Shown: positions 15,762 to 24,349 of the stretch, one piece after another
Layout of the letters: the number at the start of each line of letters is the position of its first letter
Numbering within the stretch: the stretch's first letter is position 1
NCBI GenBank assembly: GCA_047975545.1
Contig: JBKEDS010000039.1
Location: 1 to 35,321 of the forward strand
Direction: 5' to 3'
Source of the DNA: JBKEDS01 sp047975545
GTDB lineage: Bacteria; Bacteroidota; Bacteroidia; Flavobacteriales; Flavobacteriaceae
Length of the DNA stretch: 35,321 bases
Translations under genes and position numbers: made by a program
Notes under the pieces: model-generated
What the model was told of the DNA's origin: nothing
What the model saw: only the letters and a program-made list of their open reading frames with translations
Databases searched by the model: none

Positions 15762-17597
15762 TTACAACACTGTTGTCCTCTCTAAAGTTTTTTTAGCCGC
15801 TTGCTCAACCTCAACAGCAATAGCTTTTAGCTCCATTTCTCCGCCAATGAAAGCCTCGAGAATAGTGGTTTTAATAGCGTTAAAATTGTGTTGCAGTTGC
15901 AAAAACAAGGTTTGGTAATATACAATGCCCGCTTGCAGGTTTTTTATAAAGGTTAGCAAATACTTTTCGTCTTTTTTGATCATGGCGGCCTTAACCTCGT
16001 TAAGTTTGTTTTTTAGGTAATCGATGTAAATGCCCAGTTCTTTTACAAATACATGGGGGCGGTCGGTTCGGGAAATAACGTTGGTGCGCCCGTAAATGTG
16101 GCTTACCATGGTTTTTAAGGACATGATGCTGTCGAAATACGCCATATTGGGGCCCGGGCAAATGGAAACGCCCTCGCCCTCGGTTTTGGTATCTAAACCA
16201 TAGGCCAATAATGCCGATGTACCCAAGCCTACGCAGGTACACGATTTTTCGACTATTTTATTGAATTTCGCCTGAAACTCGGCTTCGGGCAAATGCAGGG
16301 CTTCCAATTCTTTTATTTTTATGTTTTGGTATTCGCGCGAAGCGGTACACATACCGGTTTCCTTATAATCTTTATTAAGCGCTACAAATTTTTTCGGGCA
16401 GGAACTTCCCGGGCGGCCTTTGTTAATCAAGGTTTCCTTTTCTAAATCCTTAGTGTTGTTTTTTAAGTTGTTAAACGGAATGCCCAAAGGCGAAATATCG
16501 CTTAAATACAAATCGTCCTCCTTGGCTTGTACCAATTTGTCCATGGTTTTTTGGTCTACCGTGGAGGCTTCGGGCACCAATAAAAAGGGCGATCCCCAGC
16601 CTATGCTGTCCAACTGGTACTGGTCCAGCAAAAACTCATGCTCTTCGTGCGTGCCAACACCACCTTGTGCCGACACTTTAAATTGTAGGGGCTGTTTGGG
16701 GATTATTCGGTTTTGGTTTTCCAGTTCTTGTTTTAAAACGGTTTCAATTTCGTTGCGTAGCTCCTCCCGTTTTTCCTTAAATTCGGCCAATACGGGCCCT
16801 AACAAATACCCGTCGGTAGCAAAGGCATGGCCGCCGCAGTTAAGCCCGGATTCTATGCGGTATTCCGATACCCATAAGCCGCGTTTGGCCAAAAACTTAC
16901 CTTGTATTAAGGCCGACCGGTAATCGCTAACCTTTAAAATAATTCGTTTTTTAAAGGCGCCGTTTTTGGTAGGGTAAAAATCGTTAAACTCGCCCATATA
17001 CGAGTACAGGCGGGGGTTCATGCCAGCCGAAAGCACTACGGCGCTACTTAAATTGCTTTGGGCAAAGCCCCGTAAAGCGGCGTGGGCATCGTTGTATTTT
17101 GTGGGGAGTTGTTCTTTTTTTTTGTTAAAGTTGTCCTTGTCAACCTTGGTCATGATATTAACGTCTATACTGCCTTTTGTCAAATTTTGGTCCAACCAAG
17201 CCTTAATTTCGGAAATGGCGGCATTGCCATCGGTTAGTTTTTTAAATTCGGCACTTAGTGTGGCCGTTGAGGGCAACAACTCCAAATACGCCTTAAACTC
17301 GTCGCTTTTTTCCAAAGCGGCTTTTTTTAGGGCTTCAAATTTTTTATCGACTACATCGTTTACCATGTTTAGGTAGGAGGTAATGCGCTTGGCGCGGAAA
17401 TCGTCAACCTTATTCGAAATTTCCTGATAGGGTATCTCGAATTTTTCGCTGTACATTTTTCTTATTTTTTCAATTAAAATATCGTCTACCAGCGAAATAA
17501 CCGAATCGATACCGTATTGTGCCACTTTTAGGGGCGAATCTATGGTGAAACCAATACCCATAACCGGGATATGGAAGGTGTGAATACTATTTGCCAT
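15762..17597 (-). CDS. Conserved cysteine-rich protein of unknown function, possible NMO-like flavoprotein
   Basis: I do not recognise an established name for this 611-residue soluble protein. The N terminus (IPVMGIGFTIDSPLKVAQYG) resembles the first strand of a TIM barrel. Two later segments, SGLNCGGHAFATDG (250-263) and VSAQGGVGTHEEHE with IGWGSPFLLVPEAS (308-346), look like the GG(H) and phosphate-binding GGxG...G(S/T)xFL motifs of nitronate monooxygenase-type FMN proteins. Six cysteines lie at 254, 400, 417, 453, 455 and 480 (SSCPKK, GMCTAS, SCTCVG, SICPGPN), enough for an iron-sulfur cluster. Residues 35-180 are helical and charged. The gene is monocistronic and is preceded by a promoter with an Fnr-like site matching that of norC, which suggests a role in nitric-oxide or anaerobic metabolism. 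Function is inferred only. Confidence 0.8.
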   Translation of the reverse strand: MANSIHTFHIPVMGIGFTIDSPLKVAQYGIDSVISLVDDILIEKIRKMYSEKFEIPYQEISNKVDDFRAKRITSYLNMVNDVVDKKFEALKKAALEKSDEFKAYLELLPSTATLSAEFKKLTDGNAAISEIKAWLDQNLTKGSIDVNIMTKVDKDNFNKKKEQLPTKYNDAHAALRGFAQSNLSSAVVLSAGMNPRLYSYMGEFNDFYPTKNGAFKKRIILKVSDYRSALIQGKFLAKRGLWVSEYRIESGLNCGGHAFATDGYLLGPVLAEFKEKREELRNEIETVLKQELENQNRIIPKQPLQFKVSAQGGVGTHEEHEFLLDQYQLDSIGWGSPFLLVPEASTVDQKTMDKLVQAKEDDLYLSDISPLGIPFNNLKNNTKDLEKETLINKGRPGSSCPKKFVALNKDYKETGMCTASREYQNIKIKELEALHLPEAEFQAKFNKIVEKSCTCVGLGTSALLAYGLDTKTEGEGVSICPGPNMAYFDSIMSLKTMVSHIYGRTNVISRTDRPHVFVKELGIYIDYLKNKLNEVKAAMIKKDEKYLLTFIKNLQAGIVYYQTLFLQLQHNFNAIKTTILEAFIGGEMELKAIAVEVEQAAKKTLERTTVL

Positions 17598-17630
17598 TTT
17601 TGCTTTTTTCCTTTTTTTAATTCAAAACTG

Positions 17631-17674
17631 CAAAATTACTCACTTGATTTTGGTTTAATTATGATATTTGTCAT
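17631..17674 (-). promoter_or_regulatory. Promoter of the 611-residue gene with Crp/Fnr-type operator like that of norC
   Basis: On the minus strand ATGACAAATATCAT (17674-17661) is a near-palindrome matching the norC site at 12 of 14 positions. TAATTTTG (17638-17631) is a full match to the TAnnTTTG -7 element. The operator centre is 33 bases from the centre of the -7 element, identical to the norC promoter, and places the operator near -40. The leader is about 30 bases and includes AAGGA. Confidence 0.7.
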
Positions 17675-17866
17675 GTAAAACTGAAAGGGATTCACTACAT
17701 TTAAAATAAGGGAATTAAATAAAAAACCAATAATTTTTCGAATTTTATTCAATTTTGGGCGTTCAAGGGGCAATTCGTAAATAAATCATTAAATTTTATC
17801 AAAAAACATAGTAGTTACGTAAAGCTTCCTTAATTTTACGGCTAATTTCAATAGAAAAGAAAGAAT

Positions 17867-20458
17867 ATGTCCGTAGAACCCAAATTAGCACGCTTCAAAC
17901 AAAACGTATTATCGAAATACCAAATATACAACAGCATATTTATGACGCTTCCTTTCGATACCATATCGAAAACGGGCGCATTGTTGCCGTTGTTCCACGA
18001 AACCTGCGAAAAAGGATTTGCAAAAGGCGACGACCCCACAACTATTGTCGATACGTTTTTCGAGAAATACCAAGCCCGCCGTTCGGAAGAAAGCCAAATT
18101 AACCTCTTGTTCCGTTTTATACAGTACATCGAGCGCCAAGTGGTGCTGTTCGATGCTATTGAAGATGCCGCTTTTCCCGTAGTAAACAATATGGAAGGTA
18201 TTGGTACCTTGCGGAATTTAAAGGAATCGGCCTCTTCGGAAAACAAACTCGAGGACTTAAAAAAATACTTAGATGCCTTTAAGGTGCGTATTGTACTAAC
18301 GGCACACCCGACCCAGTTTTACCCCGGCTCGGTATTGGGCATTATAACCGATTTGGCAAAGGCCATAAAAAACAACAACCTAAACGAAATAAACAACCTG
18401 TTTGGGCAATTGGGCAAAACCCCGTTTTTTAAGCACGAAAAACCTACGCCCTACGACGAGGCCAAAAGCTTGATTTGGTATTTGGAAAACGTGTTTTACC
18501 AGTCGTTTGGCGAAATTTACAACTACATACAACAAAATATTTACGAGGACGGCCGCAAGCACAACGAAATAATAAACGTTGGTTTTTGGCCCGGTGGCGA
18601 CCGCGACGGCAACCCCTTTGTAAAGCCCGATACCACTTTAAAAGTGGCTTATAAGCTAAAGCAATCCATAATCAGGCAGTATTACAACGATTTAAAAAAA
18701 CTACGCCGCCGCTTAACTTTTAGGGGTGTGGAGGACCGCATTATACGCCTTGAAACCATTATGTACAACTTTAGCATAAACTTGGAAACCAAGGACGAAA
18801 CCCTAAGCTCAAGGGAATTGCTTAAAGAACTGCTTACCATACGCAATATTATTGTTGAAAACCACCAATCGTTGTACGTTAACGATATAAACAACTTGAT
18901 AAACCGCATCCATTTATTTGGCTACTACTTTGCTACCTTGGACATTCGCCAGGACAGCCGCATACACCACCAAGTGTTTACCAGTGTGGCCGATTATTTA
19001 ATAGGAAAGGATTTAGAATCGTTCCCGAAAAATTACCACGATTTATCCGAAGCGGAACAGATTGAAATTTTATCGAAACTTTCAAGTGAAAATATCGATT
19101 TAAACGCTTTTGAGGACGAAATGGTTTACAATACCCTAAAAACGATTGAAACCATAAAAAGCATTCAAAAAACAAATGGCGAGCGTGGCGCCAACCGCTA
19201 CATAATAAGCAATAACCAAACGGCCTTGAATGTTATGCAACTGTACGCCATGTTAAAAATGGTAGCCTTTAAAGAACATTTAACGGTTGATATTGTACCG
19301 CTTTTTGAAACCATTACCGATTTGGACAATGCGCCCAAGGTTATGGAGCAATTATACTCCAACCCCAATTATATGGCGCACTTAAAATCCCGCGGCATGA
19401 AACAAACCATTATGCTCGGGTTTTCCGATGGCACGAAGGACGGCGGCTACTTAATGGCCAACTGGGGCATTTACAAAGCCAAGGAGGAACTTACCGAAAT
19501 ATCGAGAAAATACGATGTAACCGCCATATTTTTCGATGGCCGCGGCGGACCACCAGCACGTGGTGGCGGAAAAACACACCAGTTTTACTCGTCGTTGGGC
19601 CCAACTATTGAGGATAAAGAGGTGCAGCTTACCATACAAGGGCAAACCATTAGCTCGAATTTTGGCACGTTGGACTCGTCGCAATATAATTTAGAACAGC
19701 TTATAAGCTCCGGTATGTTTAACCGTTTGGCCAAGGATAACCTTAAAATATCAGATGCCGATAGGATTGTGCTTGCCGATTTGGCCGAAACCAGTTACCA
19801 AGCCTATAAGGACTTTAAAAACCACGACAAGTTTATTCCGTACTTGGAGCGTATGAGTACCCTAAAATATTACGCCAAAACCAATATAGGAAGCCGCCCG
19901 ACCAAGCGCTCGCAATCCAATACTTTGGAGTTTTCGGATTTGCGGGCTATTCCGTTCGTAGGGTCTTGGAGCCAGTTAAAACAAAACGTTCCCGGGTTTT
20001 ACGGCGTGGGCACGGCCTTGAAAAAGTATGAGGACAATGGCGAGTTTTATAAAGTAGAGCAGTTGTACCGCAATTCAAAATTTTTTAAAACCCTGCTGGA
20101 CAACAGCATGATGTCGTTAACCAAATCGTTTTTCGACCTGACCAAGTACATGTCCAAGGACGAGGAGTTTGGTGCTTTTTGGGATATTATTTATAAGGAA
20201 TACACCACGACCAAAGCGCTTTTGCTAAAACTTACCGGGTATAAATCGCTTATGGAAAACGAACCTTCCGGAAAAGCCTCGATTGAGGTTAGGGAAGCTA
20301 TCGTGCTACCATTGTTAACCATACAGCAATATGCGCTTAAAAAAATCCAGGAACTTGAAAAATCGGGCATTAAGGACGGTGAAAAATTAGCCGTTTACGA
20401 AAAAATAGTAACCCGCTCGCTGTTTGGAAATATTAATGCCAGTAGGAACTCGGCTTAG
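17867..20458 (+). CDS. ppc: Phosphoenolpyruvate carboxylase
   Basis: The 863-residue enzyme carboxylates PEP with bicarbonate to oxaloacetate, refilling the TCA cycle. The catalytic blocks are all present: VLTAHPTQF with H147, FWPGGDRDGNPFV (243-250 core), the LGFSDGTKDGGYLMANW segment, and the FFDGRGGPPARGGG loop. The C terminus ends SRNSA instead of the usual xRNTG, a small change near the active site that may be lineage-specific. The length is in the family range. The gene stands alone, divergent from the unknown gene at 15762-17597, and is followed by a terminator. Confidence 0.97.
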   Translation: MSVEPKLARFKQNVLSKYQIYNSIFMTLPFDTISKTGALLPLFHETCEKGFAKGDDPTTIVDTFFEKYQARRSEESQINLLFRFIQYIERQVVLFDAIEDAAFPVVNNMEGIGTLRNLKESASSENKLEDLKKYLDAFKVRIVLTAHPTQFYPGSVLGIITDLAKAIKNNNLNEINNLFGQLGKTPFFKHEKPTPYDEAKSLIWYLENVFYQSFGEIYNYIQQNIYEDGRKHNEIINVGFWPGGDRDGNPFVKPDTTLKVAYKLKQSIIRQYYNDLKKLRRRLTFRGVEDRIIRLETIMYNFSINLETKDETLSSRELLKELLTIRNIIVENHQSLYVNDINNLINRIHLFGYYFATLDIRQDSRIHHQVFTSVADYLIGKDLESFPKNYHDLSEAEQIEILSKLSSENIDLNAFEDEMVYNTLKTIETIKSIQKTNGERGANRYIISNNQTALNVMQLYAMLKMVAFKEHLTVDIVPLFETITDLDNAPKVMEQLYSNPNYMAHLKSRGMKQTIMLGFSDGTKDGGYLMANWGIYKAKEELTEISRKYDVTAIFFDGRGGPPARGGGKTHQFYSSLGPTIEDKEVQLTIQGQTISSNFGTLDSSQYNLEQLISSGMFNRLAKDNLKISDADRIVLADLAETSYQAYKDFKNHDKFIPYLERMSTLKYYAKTNIGSRPTKRSQSNTLEFSDLRAIPFVGSWSQLKQNVPGFYGVGTALKKYEDNGEFYKVEQLYRNSKFFKTLLDNSMMSLTKSFFDLTKYMSKDEEFGAFWDIIYKEYTTTKALLLKLTGYKSLMENEPSGKASIEVREAIVLPLLTIQQYALKKIQELEKSGIKDGEKLAVYEKIVTRSLFGNINASRNSA

Positions 20459-20483
20459 GGTTTGTAAACGCTATATGAGTTGT

Positions 20484-20516
20484 GAAGAGGCTGGATTATT
20501 TTCAGCTTCTTTTTTT
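20484..20516 (+). terminator. Intrinsic terminator after ppc
   Basis: GAAGAGGCTG (20484-20493) pairs with CAGCTTCTTT (20503-20512) as a 10-bp stem with two G-U pairs and a 9-base loop. The stem merges into a T run to 20516. It lies 26 bases after the ppc stop. Confidence 0.75.
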
Positions 20517-20579
20517 GTTTGATAGATTGGATTTCGATTGTTTGCTAAAAGCTTTCGTTCCAATTGTTTATGGGCATGG

Positions 20580-21002
20580 TTAGCCGCTGGTTTTTCCTTT
20601 TAAATATGTTTCAGGTGTTAAAATGGCTAATTCACTCTTTTTAAAGTTTTTTAAGTTTCTTGTTAAAATAATTTTAATTTGTCCGTTTTCAATTGCAGAG
20701 AAGTTTTGCAAGGCATCTTCAAAATCTTTAAACTCTGAATTTAACGCATTCATTACAGCAATTTTGTCCATTTTAACAATTTCAATAATGGTTAAAAGCT
20801 GTTTTATTTTTTCTACAACGATGTTGTGCTTTGCTGTTTTACGAAGCAGATAATAAACATTTGAAATAATTACTGGTGTTGTAAATCCTTGTATTTGTTT
20901 TTCTGCGCAAAGATTAACCAATTCAGTTGAATATTTTGAAAATGGTTTCCTGTCAAAAAAGAAATCCATTAAAACATCGGTATCAATTAGAACTTTATCC
21001 AT
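20580..21002 (-). CDS. PIN-domain toxin, VapC-like ribonuclease
   Basis: The 140-residue protein begins with the PIN signature VLIDTDVLMDFFFDRKPFSK (D7, D9, D13) and has E/D residues further on in SEFKDFEDALQ (the FxDxxQ-type motif typical of DUF/PIN proteins in Bacteroidota) and TRNLKNFKKS. PIN domains bind Mg2+ and cleave RNA; as VapC toxins they attack tRNA or rRNA. The start overlaps the antitoxin stop by one base (TAATG), so the pair is co-translated. The target is unknown. Confidence 0.87.
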   Translation of the reverse strand: MDKVLIDTDVLMDFFFDRKPFSKYSTELVNLCAEKQIQGFTTPVIISNVYYLLRKTAKHNIVVEKIKQLLTIIEIVKMDKIAVMNALNSEFKDFEDALQNFSAIENGQIKIILTRNLKNFKKSELAILTPETYLKGKTSG

Positions 21003-21253
21003 TATAAATATTTTTCTTCTAAACGGTTTCTAAGTTCTTTTTTATAATCCATATTTTTCGGCATTTTAAAAGCGCCTTTTAGAGATTCAACAATTGGATT
21101 AAGCGCTTTGTCTTTGCCTTTCGGTTCTTTTTCAGTAAGAACTTTTAAATAATTCTCAATTATATCAGATAAGCTACGATTTTTGTTTTTTGCATAACTT
21201 TTTGCTCGCTCAATAACGTCCCGTTCGATTGTCAATGTTAACTTTGTATTCAT
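21002..21253 (-). CDS. Antitoxin of the PIN toxin (DUF6364-type)
   Basis: The 83-residue protein begins MNTKLTLTIERDVIERAKSY and continues AKNKNRSLSDIIENYLKVL, the ribbon-helix-helix-like pattern of the DUF6364 family, which usually precedes PIN toxins in Bacteroidota. The C-terminal half (KDKALNPIVESLKGAFKMPKN, then YKKELRNRLEEKYL) would wrap the toxin. I chose the ATG at 21253: an upstream ATG at 21277 would sit at the inferred transcription start, since TAACTTTG lies at 21287-21280 on the minus strand. Confidence 0.83.
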   Translation of the reverse strand: MNTKLTLTIERDVIERAKSYAKNKNRSLSDIIENYLKVLTEKEPKGKDKALNPIVESLKGAFKMPKNMDYKKELRNRLEEKYL

Positions 21254-21279
21254 TTTAATCAAAAATTTTGTTTCCATTA

Positions 21280-21287
21280 CAAAGTTA
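21280..21287 (-). promoter_or_regulatory. Bacteroidota -7 element of the PIN toxin-antitoxin operon
   Basis: The minus strand reads TAACTTTG, a full match to TAnnTTTG. No TTG -33 element is evident at 17-23 bases. It supports the start at 21253 with a leader of about 23 bases. Confidence 0.5.
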
Positions 21288-21486
21288 CAAATTAACGTTT
21301 AAACCACGTGTTTTTTTTGCTTAATTTGCACGTGTTTGAAATTCCATGGGAATTTTACGTTGAAGCAATCCGTATAATATAGGTAGCCATTGTAATTAAT
21401 TAACAGGGACTATTTTTCCGTTTCGCTCCTTGCGGCGGGGCTAATTTCTATAATTTGGCACCATGCAATATCCTTGCTTGGCAGGT

Positions 21487-21647
21487 GCGTTAGGGATTGC
21501 AGCGGCATCCTTTTATGCCTCAAAAACGAACACACAAGTAAGTTTTTACATGGGATGGAAAGATGCCGAAACAAGTTTGGCACTTGCGAATTAGGCATAA
21601 AAGATATAGCGGAAAGCCCGACCCGAAGCCTGTCGGAGGGGAACGCC
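21487..21647 (+). ncRNA. Candidate structured RNA, possibly flavo-1-like
   Basis: The region 21278-21720 has no credible protein gene but contains a nested set of pairings. An outer helix GCGTT (21487-21491)/AACGC (21642-21646) encloses three others: a hairpin GGATTGC/GCATCC (21494-21510) with loop AGCG and a bulged T, a perfect 9-bp helix TTTTATGCC (21511-21519)/GGCATAAAA (21594-21602) with a variable insert, and a hairpin CCGAC/GTCGG (21618-21622/21632-21636). The unpaired GATATAGCGGAAAGC between them looks like a conserved core. A promoter-like TTG (21430-21432) and TAATTTGG (21451-21458) lie upstream. From memory it resembles a common Flavobacteriia intergenic RNA; the identity flavo-1 is tentative. 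Confidence 0.5.
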
Positions 21648-21665
21648 AATAACATGTTAACAACT

Positions 21666-21695
21666 CTGTTTTTACACGAAAATGTTTTAATTTTG
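21666..21695 (+). promoter_or_regulatory. Promoter of the MscS gene
   Basis: TAATTTTG (21688-21695) fully matches the -7 consensus. CTG at 21666-21668 lies at the standard 19-base distance and matches two of three -33 bases. It gives a leader of about 20 bases before the ATG at 21721, so the channel gene can be read independently of the RNA upstream. Confidence 0.55.
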
Positions 21696-21720
21696 CATCT
21701 GCCTAAACGTTTATATAATC

Positions 21721-22836
21721 ATGGAAGAATTTTTTATAGCCCATAAAAAGGCCATTATATTTGTTGCTATTGTTTTGGGGTGTTATGCGGTGCTTATGTG
21801 GCTAACGCGTATTTGGGCCAGGGTAATTTCCAATAGGTTAAAAAGGCGCTTTAACGTTGATAATTTTAAGACCGTTAAAACCCTTAAACGCATTTTAACG
21901 GTAATGTGGACGGTGCTTATGGCGCTGTGCGTATCGTACGTGTTTTTAAACGAAAAGCTGAAGGCGCTTGCCGAGGCCAATTTTTTCTTGATTCTTTACA
22001 TTGGTATTGTGTTGGTTATAACGCTTGCCGTGGGGGCTTTTTCGCAAATGTTGTTCGATCGGCAAATTGAGGAAAAACGCCAGCAGAAGGAGGATGCCAC
22101 CAATCTTATTTTTTTAAAGTACACCATTGTTACGGCTATTTATATTGTGGGTGCATTGCTTATTGTTGCGGCTTTTCCCAACTTGCGCAGCTTGGCGCAA
22201 ACGGCTTTGGGCGGTGCCGGGATTATGGCCGTGGTTATTGGTATTGCCTCGCAGGAAGCGCTTGGCAATATTGTTAGCGGCATGTTTATTATGGCCTTTA
22301 AACCGTTTAAGGTTGGCGATATTATTAAGCTGTCGGAAGAGCTAATGGGCACGGTGCATAATATTACCTTGCGCCATACGGTTATTAGGAATTTTCAGAA
22401 TAAAATGATTGTTATACCAAATGCCATTATTAATAAGGAGCGGGTGGTTAACTTCAATATGGAAGATTCTAAAATTTGTCAATGGCTTGTTATAGGCATT
22501 TCGTACGATAGCGATATTGACAAGGCGAAAAATATTATTCGCGAAGAATGCGAAAAGCATCCGTTTTTAATAGATAACAGAAGTTATGCCGATATAGAAA
22601 ACGGCATGGAAAAAGTAAAGGTCCGGGTGGTTAACCTTGGCGAGTCGTCGGTAGATATTAAGGTTTGGGCTTGGGCCAGAAACTACGATGAGGCTTTTGG
22701 TATGAAAAACGATTTGCTGGAAAGTATAAAAAAACGTTTTGATGCCGAGGGTATAGAAATTCCGTTTCCGCACCGTACCATTGTATTTAAGGACGGGCTA
22801 AAAACAACGGTGGTTAACAAAACGGATTTGGCTTAA
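21721..22836 (+). CDS. MscS-family small-conductance mechanosensitive channel
   Basis: The 371-residue inner-membrane protein has four hydrophobic segments (about residues 10-30, 60-80, 90-112, 135-157). The pore helix TALGGAGIMAVVIGIASQEALGNIVSGMFIM is split over 160-190; this is the glycine/alanine-packed TM3 of MscS. The beta domain follows (FKVGDIIKL, GTVHNITLRHTVIRN, VIPNAIINKERVVNF), then the alpha/beta domain with VKVWAWARNYDEAF and IEIPFPHRTIVF at the end. Such channels open on membrane tension and release solutes during osmotic downshock. Confidence 0.95.
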   Translation: MEEFFIAHKKAIIFVAIVLGCYAVLMWLTRIWARVISNRLKRRFNVDNFKTVKTLKRILTVMWTVLMALCVSYVFLNEKLKALAEANFFLILYIGIVLVITLAVGAFSQMLFDRQIEEKRQQKEDATNLIFLKYTIVTAIYIVGALLIVAAFPNLRSLAQTALGGAGIMAVVIGIASQEALGNIVSGMFIMAFKPFKVGDIIKLSEELMGTVHNITLRHTVIRNFQNKMIVIPNAIINKERVVNFNMEDSKICQWLVIGISYDSDIDKAKNIIREECEKHPFLIDNRSYADIENGMEKVKVRVVNLGESSVDIKVWAWARNYDEAFGMKNDLLESIKKRFDAEGIEIPFPHRTIVFKDGLKTTVVNKTDLA

Positions 22837-22905
22837 TTGTTTTTTAGGTATGGCTTGGTGCCAGGCTTGACGATGACGATTTGCGCACAGTACTTTAAAT
22901 CACGT

Positions 22906-24185
22906 TTAATAATTGTCGCAAAACCATTCCAAAACAGATTGCATTTCTTTTTTTACCTCGGTTGTGGGAGTTGTATAATGATTGTTCATAAAACTAAAAA
23001 TTAAGGTTTCTCCCGAATGGGTCATTAAATAACCGCTTAAAGCATAATTATTGCTAAGGGTTCCCGATTTTGCATAAATATATGGCTTGTTGGTTCCGGT
23101 ATATGATTGTTTTAATGTGCCCGATTTGCCACCGACAGGGAAAAAATTAAATAATCGTTCATGCGGAATGTTGTGGTATAAATCGGTTAGAACTTGAACA
23201 AGTGAAGTTGGCGTGAATAAATTGTACCGACTTAATCCGGAGCCATCCACCCAACGGGGTTTTTGCTTTAAATGGAATAACTTTGTTTTTAGCAGGGTAT
23301 TTCTAACGTTGTTAGAGCTTAACATGTCGGAAGTTGCCGAAGATGCTAAAATTAAAACTTGTTCGGCTAAAAAATTATCGCTTGCCAACATCATGCGTTT
23401 GTATAGCGAATCGGAAGGAATACTGTAGGCTACTTGCTTCATTTGTTTGTTTCCTGAATAATTTTCAATAAGTATATCCTTATTTGTTAAATCACTCCAC
23501 AGCGTTTTAATTAAATTATTGTTTATAACCATGGGGATTTTTACCGTGTCATTGGTTGCCGGATTATAAAAAAACGTATTCGAATTGTAATCTCTTTGTT
23601 TTAAAGATTTGGCAAGTGTTACGTTTTTATTTAAAATATCAGGAAAACTTTGTAAGGAATCTTTGTTGCGGCTTATGGTTATTACATTTCCATACATAGG
23701 AAAACCACTGCGCTCGGCACTGTAATACGCATCGTAGTCGTCCCAAGCCCATCCCGGGCCAAGTTTGTTGTCTTGTAAATTGTTAACAAATAGTTTTAAG
23801 GCTTTGTAATGCTTGGACATTTTAAGTGCTGTGCTATCATTAAAGTACAAATGCAGAAAAGAAGGGTCGCCCGTGCCTAAAAGGCTTAGGGTATCATTAT
23901 CAATGGAGTACTTAAATGCGGGTATACTGTCCGGCAAGGTGTTTAGGGCGGTATACAGCGTAATTATTTTAACGTTACTGGCCGGTATAAAATATTTATC
24001 GGCATTATAACTAAAAATGGTATCGTTGGTTTTTGGATTGTAAACTAAAACGCCTGTGAATTGATTTTTATAAAAATTTGCCGTTAGCTTTTCGGTTACG
24101 GTTTTGTTTAACTGGGTGGATGAACACCCACAAAAAACAAAGCTTGCTAAGCCATAAAAAGCAGTTTATATAAACGATAAATCAT
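22906..24185 (-). pseudogene. dacB: PBP4-like D-alanyl-D-alanine carboxypeptidase with frameshift in the signal peptide
   Basis: Reading upstream from the stop at 22906, the frame holds a complete PBP4-type domain: the active-site SxxK as SNVK (23979-23968), DGSGLSRYN (SxN block) and YAKSGTLSNNY (KTG block). Enzymes of this family trim D-alanine or cut crosslinks in peptidoglycan. Upstream of SNVK the frame continues through FVFCGCSST, a lipoprotein signal end, but meets a TAA at 24166-24168 without any ATG, GTG or TTG. An ATG at 24185 opens MIYRLYKLLF in another frame, which stops at a TAG (24149-24147). One extra T in the run at 24160-24156 would join them into MIYRLYKLLFYGLASFVF, an ordinary signal sequence. 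So the gene carries a one-base deletion in a five-T run, either real or a sequencing error. A TTG at 23937 is no real start because it excludes SNVK. Confidence 0.85.
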
Positions 24186-24313
24186 TTGCGTGTAATTATT
24201 AAATAGATAGTTGTTTTTGTAAAAGTATTGAAATATTTATTGTTAATTAATTGTTTTTCGTTGTTTTTTTGGTAAAAACAGGTGAAAATATAAGAAAAAG
24301 GTAATTCTTTTTT

Positions 24314-24321
24314 TATATTTG
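24314..24321 (+). promoter_or_regulatory. -7 element before susC
   Basis: TATATTTG is a full match to TAnnTTTG, 28 bases before the susC ATG. No TTG lies at the standard -33 distance, so an activator or sigma factor of another class may be needed. Confidence 0.4.
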
Positions 24322-24349
24322 ATTAAGCAACTATCTAAACTCTTTTTTT

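Noticed and set aside
21410..21746. Short open frames over the RNA candidate on both strands
   Set aside because: They have no recognisable domain, and the nested complementary segments explain the region better as RNA.
23213..23937. TTG at 23937 as the true start of the carboxypeptidase
   Set aside because: It would cut off the SNVK active site and the lipoprotein signal, which are clearly encoded upstream in the same frame.
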